A DNA stretch of 64,000 bases, taken from NCBI GenBank assembly GCA_021798835.1, contig JAJZBQ010000004.1, positions 1 to 64,000 on the forward strand. The letters run 5' to 3'. The translations under genes and the position numbers were made by a program. This document shows positions 43,510 through 51,819 of the stretch, piece after piece (the first letter of the stretch is position 1; each line of letters begins with the position of its first letter). The DNA is from Pseudomonadota bacterium. GTDB lineage: Bacteria; Pseudomonadota; Gammaproteobacteria; Burkholderiales; Ferrovaceae. Below the pieces are notes generated by a model that saw nothing but the letters and a program-made list of their open reading frames with translations, was not told where the DNA came from and did no database searches.

Positions 43510-44811
43510 TCAACGGGCGGCCAGTTGCACGAAGGGCGAGAGGCTGGCACTGCCCTTGGCGGGGACGATGGGGGCGGCAATCTTGGGTTGTCCGTCCATG
43601 CGGAAGATGGTGCGAAAGGCCGTGGCGTCGGCATCGAAATACAGATGCATGGAGGTGGCGGTTTCCATGCCGCCGACCTTGGTGATGGTCTGGTAGTAGG
43701 TGAGATCCACCAGGAGCACATCCCCCTGTGACGAGAAGGCAGCGGCGTGTTGCGACACAAAGACCGGGCGCCCCAGCAGCGTGCCGTAGGGCGAGCCGCG
43801 GAAGGCGGCGACCCCACCACCCAGGGGCAGGTAGATGGGGTAGTTGCCGAGGGTGAGGGTGAAGAGTGCCGGAAGCACGCTGTTGTTGACGATCCATACC
43901 GCTTTCTTGAAACTCCCCGGTGGTAATGTAGCGATCATGTTGGCGAGATTGGTCGGGGTGAGGGTATTGGTGGCCTGCCCCGAATCTTTGGGGATGGTTA
44001 CCAGGGCTTTGCCACTCAAGGCACCCTGAGGCAATCCGGAGCCGCTGCCGAAGAGGATGGATTCGTTGATTTTCCACTGCATGCGGGAGGCCACCTTCTT
44101 GGGGGTGTAACTCGTCAGGGCATCGGTGTCCGACAGGAGTTCATCGGTGATGGGCACCAGGGCCATGAGTTTCTTCAGCCGCAGGGAAGCCGTGCCCAGT
44201 TTGGGTTTGCTGGGAATAGCTGCCGTACCTTCTCCCTGCCAGGCCACCGTGATGCCGTCCGTGCCCCAGGGCGTGGTTTCATCCTTGGGCAGCACCAGGG
44301 AGTTGCCGCTCACCTCGATGTTGTCGGTCAGAGGCAGGAAGGCCTCGTCATCGAGTGAGAGTTGGAAAATGTCCTTGGCGAACTGTGGGGGGATGAGAAA
44401 CCCGCCATCGGCACCGGCGCTCTCGCTGCCATAGAGGCCAGGAGCCGCCGCATTGCGCAGCATGGAAAGACGCGTATCGACTGGTAAACCGGGCAATCCT
44501 GCCTGGTGCACGGCGTAGGCATATTCCCCGAAATTCTTGAACCCACCCCTGGGGTCTGAGGCCACGTTCTCCGTGACAGTGATGGAGGGCAGGGCGGACC
44601 CGATACCGAGTTGGGCTTCCTCGGCGATCAGGGTGTGTTCGCGTTCGAGGGCGGCGTTCAGGGCTTCGATGCGGGTCTTGTAACCCTCAAAAGCCGTGGC
44701 CTCGTCATCGGTCAGGTCGCGTCCCTCGGCGGCCGCCTGATCCGTCAGGGCACGGGCTTCTTTGACCAAGGTGGTTTTGCGAGCCTGCAGCTCGCGCAGT
44801 TGCTTACTCAT
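43510..44811 (-). CDS. HK97-family major capsid protein
   Basis: The 433-residue protein has an N-terminal ~110-residue helical delta/scaffold domain (SKQLRELQARKTTLVKEARA), which the protease usually removes, followed by the HK97 fold (GGFLIPPQFAKDIFQLSLDD, ESILFGSGSGLPQGAL, DVLLVDLTYYQTITKVGGME). GGAGAA stands at a good distance from the ATG. An intrinsic terminator ends only 17 nt upstream of the start, behind the hicBA genes, so the gene needs readthrough or its own promoter. It follows the S49 protease as in many HK97-type phages. Confidence 0.92.
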   Translation of the reverse strand: MSKQLRELQARKTTLVKEARALTDQAAAEGRDLTDDEATAFEGYKTRIEALNAALEREHTLIAEEAQLGIGSALPSITVTENVASDPRGGFKNFGEYAYAVHQAGLPGLPVDTRLSMLRNAAAPGLYGSESAGADGGFLIPPQFAKDIFQLSLDDEAFLPLTDNIEVSGNSLVLPKDETTPWGTDGITVAWQGEGTAAIPSKPKLGTASLRLKKLMALVPITDELLSDTDALTSYTPKKVASRMQWKINESILFGSGSGLPQGALSGKALVTIPKDSGQATNTLTPTNLANMIATLPPGSFKKAVWIVNNSVLPALFTLTLGNYPIYLPLGGGVAAFRGSPYGTLLGRPVFVSQHAAAFSSQGDVLLVDLTYYQTITKVGGMETATSMHLYFDADATAFRTIFRMDGQPKIAAPIVPAKGSASLSPFVQLAAR

Positions 44812-44827
44812 GGGGTTCTCCAGACGT

Positions 44828-44850
44828 AAAAAAACCCGCCTGAGCGGGTT
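44828..44850 (-). terminator. Intrinsic terminator between hicA and the capsid gene
   Basis: On the minus strand AACCCGC and GCGGGTT (44850-44844, 44839-44833) form a 7-bp stem with a TCAG loop, followed by seven T residues (44834-44828). It would end transcripts coming from hicBA and from the terminase-portal block. The capsid start codon is only 17 nt beyond the T run. Confidence 0.8.
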
Positions 44851-44942
44851 GGGATGGTGGTGAATTTGCTTGGCAAGAAAATCTTCGCGGGTGCTACTTC
44901 ATCTGTGGTTTCAAGGCTACGACGATTAAAAAAGACGGTTTG

Positions 44943-45155
44943 TCAAAGGTCCTCTGGGGTGAGGCCGGTATGTTTTGCGATTCGTGCGAGCATCCTGGGG
45001 CCGATTTCATCGCCATCATGAAAAGCAAACACCACGTCCGCCCAGCCCTGGCGGGCTAACGTTTTATGAGAGCCGGTTTGCCGCTTGACGGTCCAGCCGA
45101 TGCCAAGCAAGGCAGAAAGCAGACGTCTAGCCTTGACCGAAGGCCATGAGTTCAT
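44943..45155 (-). CDS. hicA: HicA-family toxin
   Basis: The 70-residue protein has the double-stranded RNA-binding-like fold of HicA, with the catalytic histidine in RQTGSHKTLARQG (~29) and a terminal GLTPEDL. HicA cleaves mRNA and is held by HicB. The start overlaps the antitoxin stop by 4 bp, in antitoxin-first order. The pair stands within the structural operon, between the S49 protease and the capsid gene, and is followed by an intrinsic terminator. It looks intact. Confidence 0.85.
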   Translation of the reverse strand: MNSWPSVKARRLLSALLGIGWTVKRQTGSHKTLARQGWADVVFAFHDGDEIGPRMLARIAKHTGLTPEDL

Positions 45156-45361
45156 GCCACCGCAGGAATGGAAATGTGAATGGCAAGAGGGCGTACCTCA
45201 CTTTGTTCCAGGCGCTCAGCCACGACTCGGAGCGCCAGCGCTTCAACTTTGAGAATGGCCTCGTCAGAGTTTGCGCCGTAGGATAGAACTCCCGGCAATT
45301 GAGGAACCTCGGCCAGCCATCGGCCATCCGTTTCCTGTTCGCACTCGATGCTGAAGTTCAT
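45152..45361 (-). CDS. hicB: HicB-family antitoxin
   Basis: The 69-residue protein has the degenerate RNase H fold of HicB (NFSIECEQETDGRWLAEVPQ, then LPGVLSYGANSDEAIL) without the additional DNA-binding domain that some HicB proteins carry. AGGAGA stands 6 nt upstream. The upstream 70 bp contain GATAAT in the right position for a -10 box and a CCGA-CATT-TCGG dyad, so the pair may have its own promoter. Confidence 0.83.
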   Translation of the reverse strand: MNFSIECEQETDGRWLAEVPQLPGVLSYGANSDEAILKVEALALRVVAERLEQSEVRPLAIHISIPAVA

Positions 45362-45574
45362 GGGGGTCTCCTGAAAACCGCAAGCACATTATCACCGAAA
45401 TGTCGGCGTCAGGTGTAACATTATGCTCATGTGGTTTATTCTATCGCGCATTTTGCTGGGGGCAGTCATCATGATCCTCGGTGTCAGGAGATTTGCTGGC
45501 GGGGATTCCTGCTTATTGTCGTAGGGTTCCTTGCCCCTGCGTGCATTGCACTGTTGCCGGTTTTTCTGCTGTCG

Positions 45575-46492
45575 CTACATCAGGGCCAGGGCTTGTTTGG
45601 CTTGTGCAATTCGGGTTGCCTTGGGTGGCTTGATTCTTGAGTGCATCATGGCGACCACCTGATCGAAGGTCATGATGTCGTCGATCATGTTCAGGGTGCG
45701 CGCGGCTGAGGCTCCCAATACCCGTCCTTGTCCCATGCCATCGGTCACCTCGCCCCCATTCACGCCCCGCGCCCGGGCCACGGCAGAGACAAAGGCGTTG
45801 TAATAATCATCCACCCTTGATTGCAGGAAGGCGATTGCTTCTGCTGTGAGCGGCTCGTAAGGATTGCCCTCCACCTTGAATTTGCCGGCTGAGATGAGCG
45901 TCACGTCGATGCCCTCGTACTTGAGCGCATCGGAAATATCCTCATGGGCCTGCCACACCCCGATTGAACCCACCTCACCGCCGGGCGTGCAATAAAACTC
46001 ACTGGCGGCGGACCCGATCCAGTAGGCGGCGGAAGCGGCGAGACTGTTAGCCACGGCCACCACCGGTTTCTGTCCCCGCGCCGAGAGGATTTGGGTGGCC
46101 AGTTCTTCCACCCCATAGACGCTCCCGCCCGGAGAGTCGATGTCGATCAGGATCTGTTCCACCGCAGGGTCATTCAAAGCATCACTCAAGGCGGCGGCGA
46201 ACTGCTGGGTGGAGCAACTGCCCGGACCACTGATGGCATCCACCATGTTTCCCCGCTGGGTGATCACCCCATAGAGGGGAAGTACGGCAATCTGGCCGCT
46301 GCCCGCCTGGGTGCTGGCGGCTTTCCTGGCGGCACGCAGGGACTGGTCGGCTTCGATGCGCTGATGCGTGGCAGCGGGCAGCGGTTCACCCACCTGCCAG
46401 CGGCGCAGGATACCCGCCATGGCGTTCAGGGTTTCCGGCATCAGGGCCCAGGGGGTGCTCAGGATCTGAGCGAGCAAAAGAGAGCGTTTCAT
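45575..46492 (-). CDS. S49-family prohead protease
   Basis: The protein (305 residues from this start) is a SppA/S49-type serine peptidase: IAVLPLYGVITQRGN, LIDIDSPGGSVYGV, NSLAASAAYWIGSAASEFYC with the catalytic Ser, and a Lys in ISAGKFKVEGNPYEP. In HK97-like phages it matures the capsid. Start at 46492 is preferred because AGGA stands 9 nt upstream; an ATG 9 nt further up is also possible. It stands between portal and the hicBA/capsid genes. Confidence 0.88.
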   Translation of the reverse strand: MKRSLLLAQILSTPWALMPETLNAMAGILRRWQVGEPLPAATHQRIEADQSLRAARKAASTQAGSGQIAVLPLYGVITQRGNMVDAISGPGSCSTQQFAAALSDALNDPAVEQILIDIDSPGGSVYGVEELATQILSARGQKPVVAVANSLAASAAYWIGSAASEFYCTPGGEVGSIGVWQAHEDISDALKYEGIDVTLISAGKFKVEGNPYEPLTAEAIAFLQSRVDDYYNAFVSAVARARGVNGGEVTDGMGQGRVLGASAARTLNMIDDIMTFDQVVAMMHSRIKPPKATRIAQAKQALALM

Positions 46493-46528
46493 CGGGTTCA
46501 TCCTGTGAGAGCCGGTTTTGAGGGTTGG

Positions 46529-47719
46529 TCACCCCCCGGTTTCCTCAGCCATGTTCAGGGGCCGCAGGGGGTGATCCAGACCGGGGAGTGGGTTCAGGTT
46601 TTCGCTCAGACGCGCTTCGTTACGGGTGAGCCAACCGGCGTTGATGCCGGCATTGTAATACTGGGCGCGCGCCTCGGAATCCCCGCGCAGCAATTGGGAG
46701 AACAGGAATTCCGCTTCCAGATCGTCGTCATCCAGCAGCAATTCGGCTTCGATGCTGGCTTCCCAGCGCTCCGCCATGGGGCCCAGGCACTCCTGCACGA
46801 ATTCCTGGGCCTGCTGCTCGATATTGTTGTTGGTGGATCGATCCAGATCGCCGATCTTGTGGGGAGGCACCCCAAACCAGCGGGCGATGTCGTTTACCTG
46901 AAACTTGCGGGTTTCCAGAAACTGGGCATCCTCATTGGTGAGCCCCAACTGGTGATATTTCATGCCGAACTCGAACACCGCGATCTTGCCGCGGTTCGCT
47001 CCCGTCTGGGCTTCCTGCAGGGACTCCCGGAATTGATCGCGGGCCATCCTGTCCTTGAAGGAGCCGGGGTATTCGATATAACCGGAGAGCGGCTTGGCAT
47101 CGTTGGCAAAGAAGCGCGAGCCATAGTCCTGGGCGGCCAGCGCACCGCCCATGGCACTACGCGCCAGTGCAATGGGGGAGAGCCCGATGATGCCATCGGA
47201 GGAGAGCCCGCGCAGATGCCAGATCTGGCTACGCGGGTAAATCTGCTCCGTCCCGGTGAGCGTACTGTATCGGTAGCGATAATCGCCGTTGGACAATAGA
47301 TCGATGGTGACCCGATCAGGGTGTAGGGGCACGAGCGTCGTGATCTCACCCTGGCGGTTGGCCACGATCTGGTTGAAGGCATTGCCCCGAAGCACCAGGT
47401 GACCTGCCATCATCTCGCGCCATTCGAAGGCGTTCTGGTATTGATTGGGGCGCTTGGCGAGCAGTCGATAGATGGGGTGATCCGTGACGCGGTCTTTCCT
47501 GCCATCAGGACGGTGCTGGTACAGGCGAAAGGGCAGGCTTGCGAACTGGCTCGAAATGATGCGCACGCACGCAAACACGGCCGAGAGTTGCAGGGCATTG
47601 TCCGCTGTGACCCGTATGCCTGCCGTGGTATGCACGCCCACCGGCTCGAACCAAAAATTTCCCCAAGGCGAACGGTCACTCGCCTGTCGGCCTCGGAGCC
47701 AATTCCACAAGCCCATCAC
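46529..47719 (-). CDS. HK97-family portal protein
   Basis: The 396-residue protein has the portal pattern: VFACVRIISSQFASLPFRLY, FEWREMMAGHLVLRGNAF, LLDDDDLEAEFLFSQLLRGD and a C-terminal loop YNAGINAGWLTRNEARLSEN. Portals form the dodecameric ring through which DNA enters the head. It overlaps the terminase stop by 4 bp (ATGA). Confidence 0.92.
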   Translation of the reverse strand: MMGLWNWLRGRQASDRSPWGNFWFEPVGVHTTAGIRVTADNALQLSAVFACVRIISSQFASLPFRLYQHRPDGRKDRVTDHPIYRLLAKRPNQYQNAFEWREMMAGHLVLRGNAFNQIVANRQGEITTLVPLHPDRVTIDLLSNGDYRYRYSTLTGTEQIYPRSQIWHLRGLSSDGIIGLSPIALARSAMGGALAAQDYGSRFFANDAKPLSGYIEYPGSFKDRMARDQFRESLQEAQTGANRGKIAVFEFGMKYHQLGLTNEDAQFLETRKFQVNDIARWFGVPPHKIGDLDRSTNNNIEQQAQEFVQECLGPMAERWEASIEAELLLDDDDLEAEFLFSQLLRGDSEARAQYYNAGINAGWLTRNEARLSENLNPLPGLDHPLRPLNMAEETGG

Positions 47720-49425
47720 ACCACCATCAGGGCATAGTCATCCCCCAGGATTGGGTGGTCCGCATTGCCCGGCATCATGATCCGGCCCAGGGCCATGATG
47801 AGGGCCACCACCCCGTCGATCTTGTTCTCCTCCCGTTCCTTCCTGGGATAGATATTGTCCTTCTGGTCCCGGTGGCACACCACATTGGAGATCATCCAAC
47901 TCAAAATCGGGTCGCCGTTGTGAATGAAGCGTTTTTGCAGCACCAGGGCCTCCAGTTCTTTCATGGGTTCCGAGAAGTTGAGCACCGTGGGGCGCATTTC
48001 CACCATGGGTAAGCCTTCTGCCAGCATGTGGCTGGACAGTTGGGTCGCCTGAAAGGGATCGAAGGGTACCTCCACGATCTGGAAGCGGCTGGCATCGGCC
48101 AGTAACTCAGCCTCGATCTGGTCGAAATCCGTGACATTGCCCGGTGTCACAGTCAAGAGTCCCTGTCGTGCCCACCCGGAATACTGGCTGTTGCGCCCCT
48201 CGTCAACGGCTGATTCGGGCAGGTAATAGGTCATGAAGGCGTAGAACTTGCCATCACGCCGGAACAGTTTGGCCTTGGCGGCGATGTCCACCTTGGAGGC
48301 CAGGTCGAGCGCGATGTAACACTCCTCGCCGGCGAAATCGTCTTCGGTGATGATGGTGTCCGCACAGGCCTCCCAGGCGCGCATGTCCATCCAGGCGGTA
48401 TCGGCGTTGACCCATTCGTTGAGATGCTTGGTCTTGAAATTGTTGACCGCAGAAGGCAGTTGCATGGCCTTGGCCTGCAAGGGCAGGAGCACCTCGGGGC
48501 GCACCGAGATTCCCCAGTTGGGGTTGGCCTTGATGAGGGCCGCCTCGCTGGTCCAGTCATCGGTGTCATCCAATCCATAGATGATCCCGAACTGGGACTC
48601 ATCCATGAGCACGCCTTCCAGCAACCGGGTGACAAAGGTACGGGCCTCATAACAGATTCCCGCGCGGTTGCTCCCGGCAGTGGTGATCACCCACAGGAGC
48701 GAGTTGTCGCGCTTGCCGGTGCCGGTTTCCACCACATCATAGACGGTGCGGGTCTTGTGGGCGTGCAGTTCGTCCACGCAGCCGAAGTGGATGTTCAGGC
48801 CATCCAGCGTGGAGCCCTCGGCGGAGAGCGCCTCGAACTTGGAGCCGGTGCGCGCAATGCTGATATTGTGGGCGTTGACCTCGATGCCAAAAGCCTCGCG
48901 CATGGCGCGATCACGTCGAACCATGGTCTGGGCATCACCGAAAACAATCCGCGCCTGGTCGCGGGTGGTGGCCAGAGAATAGGCCTCGGCACCTCCCTCG
49001 CCATCGGCAGACAGCATGTAGAGGGCGACCGCCGAGGAGATCGTGGATTTCGCGTTCCCCCTCGGTACCTCCACATACGAACGCCGAAAGCGTCGTTTAC
49101 CATCGGTTTTGACCCAGCCGAACACTGTGGTCAGGATGAACACCTGCCAAGATTCAAGATGGATCGGCAGGCCGGCCAGCGGCCCCTTGATATGGCAGAG
49201 CCGTTCCATGAAGGCACAGACCCGGTCCGCTGGACGGTAGCGCAAGCCGCCGGCATCCGTCAGGACGGGATTGAACCGGTAGATGCTTCCTTTACCCTTG
49301 AATCGTGCCAAATCATTTTGTTGACGCTGGCAGGTGAGACGCACCCAGCGGCAGGCCGGAATGCGACCTGAGATGACCTCTCGTGCATACTGCCGGGCAA
49401 TTCCGGCGTAGTCCTGTTCTGGCAT
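47716..49425 (-). CDS. Terminase large subunit
   Basis: The 569-residue protein has the packaging ATPase motifs (YVEVPRGNAKSTISSAVALY, then FGCVDELHAHKTR as Walker B-like) and a C-terminal RNase H-like nuclease (IALDLASKVDIAAKAK; aspartates at the strands; EEREENKIDGVVALIMALG near the end). It cuts and translocates DNA. A one-base gap separates it from the small subunit upstream; it overlaps the portal by 4 bp. Confidence 0.93.
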   Translation of the reverse strand: MPEQDYAGIARQYAREVISGRIPACRWVRLTCQRQQNDLARFKGKGSIYRFNPVLTDAGGLRYRPADRVCAFMERLCHIKGPLAGLPIHLESWQVFILTTVFGWVKTDGKRRFRRSYVEVPRGNAKSTISSAVALYMLSADGEGGAEAYSLATTRDQARIVFGDAQTMVRRDRAMREAFGIEVNAHNISIARTGSKFEALSAEGSTLDGLNIHFGCVDELHAHKTRTVYDVVETGTGKRDNSLLWVITTAGSNRAGICYEARTFVTRLLEGVLMDESQFGIIYGLDDTDDWTSEAALIKANPNWGISVRPEVLLPLQAKAMQLPSAVNNFKTKHLNEWVNADTAWMDMRAWEACADTIITEDDFAGEECYIALDLASKVDIAAKAKLFRRDGKFYAFMTYYLPESAVDEGRNSQYSGWARQGLLTVTPGNVTDFDQIEAELLADASRFQIVEVPFDPFQATQLSSHMLAEGLPMVEMRPTVLNFSEPMKELEALVLQKRFIHNGDPILSWMISNVVCHRDQKDNIYPRKEREENKIDGVVALIMALGRIMMPGNADHPILGDDYALMVV

Positions 49426-49426
49426 A

Positions 49427-49930
49427 TCAGGCGCGCCCCAAGTGAAGCCATGGGCTTTCCGGTTCCGATCCGGTTTCCATCGCTCCGAGTCGTGCGCGCG
49501 AGGTCGGCGTGAAGCCCAACTCGCTGGCCAGTAGCGTCATGTCCTTGAGATACGAGCGCGCCGCTGCGGAAAACGGATTGTGCATGATCGGTCGGTCTTT
49601 GGTATCCAGACCCGCCAGTTTTGCCCCTCGTACCGGAATCACATCCGACTTGGCCGCAAGCCGCATGTTGTGTTCATACCGCGCGGCGGCGTTACACCAT
49701 GCAGCCAGGAGATAGACATCGAGTTTCTTGAGCAGGTTGCGGGGTGCGTGAAGAATCGCGTAATCCCAATAGGGTTGAGCCTCTTCCAGCAGCATGGCGG
49801 GCGGATCATCGGTGAGGGCAGCCTCTTCCTGCTGAGTCACCTGTGCGTTCGCCTTGAGCGGGCGTTTGCCGGGATTGCCACGCAACAGTTTCAGTTCAAT
49901 CGGGGTTGGTTTGCGCCCTCGGGTCGCCAT
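49427..49930 (-). CDS. Terminase small subunit, P27 family
   Basis: The 167-residue protein starts ATRGRKPTPIELKLLRGNPG, the mark of P27/phage-type small terminases, and ends with LGFTPTSRARLGA. It recognises the packaging site, likely near here, ahead of the large subunit. Confidence 0.9.
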   Translation of the reverse strand: MATRGRKPTPIELKLLRGNPGKRPLKANAQVTQQEEAALTDDPPAMLLEEAQPYWDYAILHAPRNLLKKLDVYLLAAWCNAAARYEHNMRLAAKSDVIPVRGAKLAGLDTKDRPIMHNPFSAAARSYLKDMTLLASELGFTPTSRARLGAMETGSEPESPWLHLGRA

Positions 49931-50051
49931 GGGAATGTTCCTGATCCATCTGCCCCGACAGCATTACCGTCGGGTCATGTTCGTTGAGGCGCAACTGCCT
50001 CAGGTTATCTTCGGTGACCGCCATGCTGGCAATGTCCTCTGCTGTCATCAC
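49896..50051 (-). CDS. Possible small gene ahead of the terminase
   Basis: A frame of about 51 codons, starting GTG-ATG at 50051/50048 and overlapping the terminase start by 35 nt (VTEDNLRQLRLNEHDPTVML). A separate 20-residue frame, METQANSFTPQPIGEVGNAS, comes just ahead and ends where this one starts (TCGTGATG). The two could be one gene split by a frameshift or coupled leader peptides. No homology known to me. Confidence 0.3.
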   Translation of the reverse strand: MMTAEDIASMAVTEDNLRQLRLNEHDPTVMLSGQMDQEHSHGDPRAQTNPD

Positions 50052-50220
50052 GAGGCGTTTCCAACCTCGCCGATGGGCTGCGGCGTGAAACTATTTGCTT
50101 GTGTTTCCATAAATATCCTTATCTATCAAGGTCGCCGATAGGGGGTCATGAATTTCGCGGAAACAAAAATTTGGGCAGGCGCGCGGTCCCGTGCGGAAAG
50201 GTTACAAGGATTTGACCGGC

Positions 50221-50595
50221 CTACCGGTTGCCTGGATTGCCAAACCCGCCGTCCTCCCGCGCCGTCTTGGCGTCATGACAGCGCTTGCACAGCGCCTGCC
50301 AGTTCGACTCGTCCCAAAACAGCGCCTGATCGCCCTGGTGCGGGATGACGTGATCCACCACCGTGGCTGGCATGACACACCCATCACGTTGGCACAGGGC
50401 GCACAGCGGGTGCGCTGCCAGGAACATTGCCCGTGCCTGTCTCCAGCGCGCGCCGTAGCCCCTGGAGGCGGCGCTGCCGCGCCTTTCATCCACCCGGACT
50501 CGGTTCCGTTTTTGATGCTCAGCACAATACCCGGGGATCTCCAATAGCATCGGACATCTTGGGTATCTGCAGGGAGTTGGGGCGCGTCTAGGCAC
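50221..50595 (-). CDS. Phage HNH endonuclease
   Basis: The 124-residue protein has two Cys pairs (LCALCQRD and LCKRCHD) and the HNH core VVDHVIPHQGD ... NWQALCKRCHDAKTA. Such HNH proteins stand by the small terminase in many phages and aid DNA cutting in packaging. Start at GTG, near a longer frame that lacks support. The 290 nt to the terminase hold only the doubtful small gene. Confidence 0.88.
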   Translation of the reverse strand: MPRRAPTPCRYPRCPMLLEIPGYCAEHQKRNRVRVDERRGSAASRGYGARWRQARAMFLAAHPLCALCQRDGCVMPATVVDHVIPHQGDQALFWDESNWQALCKRCHDAKTAREDGGFGNPGNR

Positions 50596-50627
50596 GGTGC
50601 GAAGTAGATCAAAAATCCTTCAAAAAC

Positions 50628-50956
50628 AACTTGATTGATTCCGGAAGTGAAGCGTTAATGGTTCTAACACAACCCACCGAGGAGAGCACCATGAAGCAAG
50701 TCTTTACACAACAACATGTCACTGACCATTTCATCATCAAGTCGGGACAGATCCTGACTTTGCTCTGCAAAATGAAGACGATGAGAGCAGAAGGGTTTGG
50801 TATCGATGAAGACAATGCAACTTGGGACGATGTGGGCGACCTCGAGCGGATCCGCAAACTTTTGCAGGAAGCGATGGATGCGGTAGCCGAGAAAACGACT
50901 CGTTCAAAAGTCTTGCGGAAATAACTTGATTGATTCCGTAAATGAAGCATTCATAG
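50628..50956 (+). repeat. Two direct repeats of 34 nt, each ahead of a paralogous small gene
   Basis: AACTTGATTGATTCCG-x-AA-x-TGAAGC occurs at 50628-50661 and again at 50923-50956, the second starting inside the first gene's stop codon. Each contains TTGATT, 17 nt later a -10-like hexamer (GTTAAT at 50654-50659 in the first), and is followed by a small gene with a similar motif. This looks like an old tandem duplication of a promoter-gene unit of ~295 bp. Confidence 0.7.
50691..50924 (+). CDS. Small accessory protein, paralogue of the next gene
   Basis: A 77-residue protein with GGAGAG upstream of its ATG. It shares W-x2-VGDL-x-R-x3-LL near the centre (DDVGDLERIRKLLQEAMDA) with the protein at 50990. 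Mostly helical, no known domain. It begins the plus-strand cassette lodged in the minus-strand phage operon. Confidence 0.65.
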   Translation: MKQVFTQQHVTDHFIIKSGQILTLLCKMKTMRAEGFGIDEDNATWDDVGDLERIRKLLQEAMDAVAEKTTRSKVLRK

Positions 50957-50989
50957 GGATGTCATCTACCCCCACACAGGAGAAACATA

Positions 50990-51211
50990 ATGACTACCAG
51001 GCCCAACGCCATTGACACCTACATCACCAAAGCCGCAGACATCCAGAACAAGATTGCCCAATTGCAGCAGCAGGCCAATGAACACTTTGGCCACAACCCC
51101 GACGTAATCCACTGGGGCCATGTGGGTGATCTGAACCGGGTGCAAGAACTCCTGGACCAAATCCTAGAAATAACGATCTTGAATAAAAAACTCAACGTGG
51201 CTGGCAAGTAA
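50990..51211 (+). CDS. Small accessory protein, paralogue of the previous gene
   Basis: The 73-residue protein (TTRPNAIDTYITKAADIQNK ... HWGHVGDLNRVQELLDQI) is helical and shares the W-x2-VGDL core with its upstream paralogue. AGGAG stands 6-7 nt before the ATG. The upstream direct repeat probably gives it its own promoter. Function unknown. Confidence 0.65.
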   Translation: MTTRPNAIDTYITKAADIQNKIAQLQQQANEHFGHNPDVIHWGHVGDLNRVQELLDQILEITILNKKLNVAGK

Positions 51212-51230
51212 CACCTACAGGAGAATCACC

Positions 51231-51725
51231 ATGAAAACTGGACTCACCCCGGCACAACACGCCATTCTGGCCTGCGCCCACAACCACAGCGAGGGAAAGA
51301 TCGTCTGGTTTCCCGACAACATCAAGGGCGGTGCCCGCAAGAAGGTGCTCGACGGGATGTTCAACCGCGCCCTGATCACTCCGCTTAATGGTGACTGGTT
51401 CATCGCTGCCGAAGGCTACGATGCCTTGGGTGTGCCTCGCAAATGGGCAGTTACTGCCGAAGCGCTCACCGAGGTCATTGCATCGGCAGAACAGGCCCAG
51501 GATAAACCAATCAAAATCTCCCGCACCCGCGAGAACAGCAAGCAGGCCCTGGTGATCGCGATGTTGAAGCGCCCTGAGGGAGCGACCATCACCCAGATCT
51601 GTGAGACCACCGGGTGGCAGGCACACACCGTGCGCGGCACCTTTGCTGGCGCGTTCAAGAAGAAACTTGGGCTTGTTATCACCTCGGTCAAAGTAGGTGA
51701 TCGACGCATCTACCGCATTGTCTGA
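51231..51725 (+). CDS. DUF3489-domain protein
   Basis: The 164-residue protein has an N-terminal part of unknown type (TPAQHAILACAHNHSEGKIV) and a C-terminal DUF3489 domain (SKQALVIAMLKRPEGATITQ, then ATGWQAHTVRGTFAGAFKKKLG), a winged-helix-like fold. Probably DNA binding. GGAG is upstream. Common in phages and mobile elements of proteobacteria; role unknown. It follows the two paralogues with a 19-nt gap. Confidence 0.75.
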   Translation: MKTGLTPAQHAILACAHNHSEGKIVWFPDNIKGGARKKVLDGMFNRALITPLNGDWFIAAEGYDALGVPRKWAVTAEALTEVIASAEQAQDKPIKISRTRENSKQALVIAMLKRPEGATITQICETTGWQAHTVRGTFAGAFKKKLGLVITSVKVGDRRIYRIV

Positions 51726-51819
51726 GCCCATCGTTAGGACTGGACGCAAGAAATTGAGCAGGCCAATAAGCGGAGAGTCTGTTAACCTCTCAGATCATGC
51801 GAGCAAGAGAGGGGTCGCT

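Noticed and set aside
45421-45574. Small two-TM peptide gene on the plus strand (LMWFILSRILLGAVIMIL, then FLLIVVGFLAPACIALL)
   Set aside because: The two hydrophobic parts are in different frames and overlap the protease end; could be a decayed membrane gene, but the support is too weak.
46091-47299. A 402-residue open frame antisense to portal and protease genes
   Set aside because: No motif, no ribosome-binding site, and the opposite strand holds well-supported phage genes.
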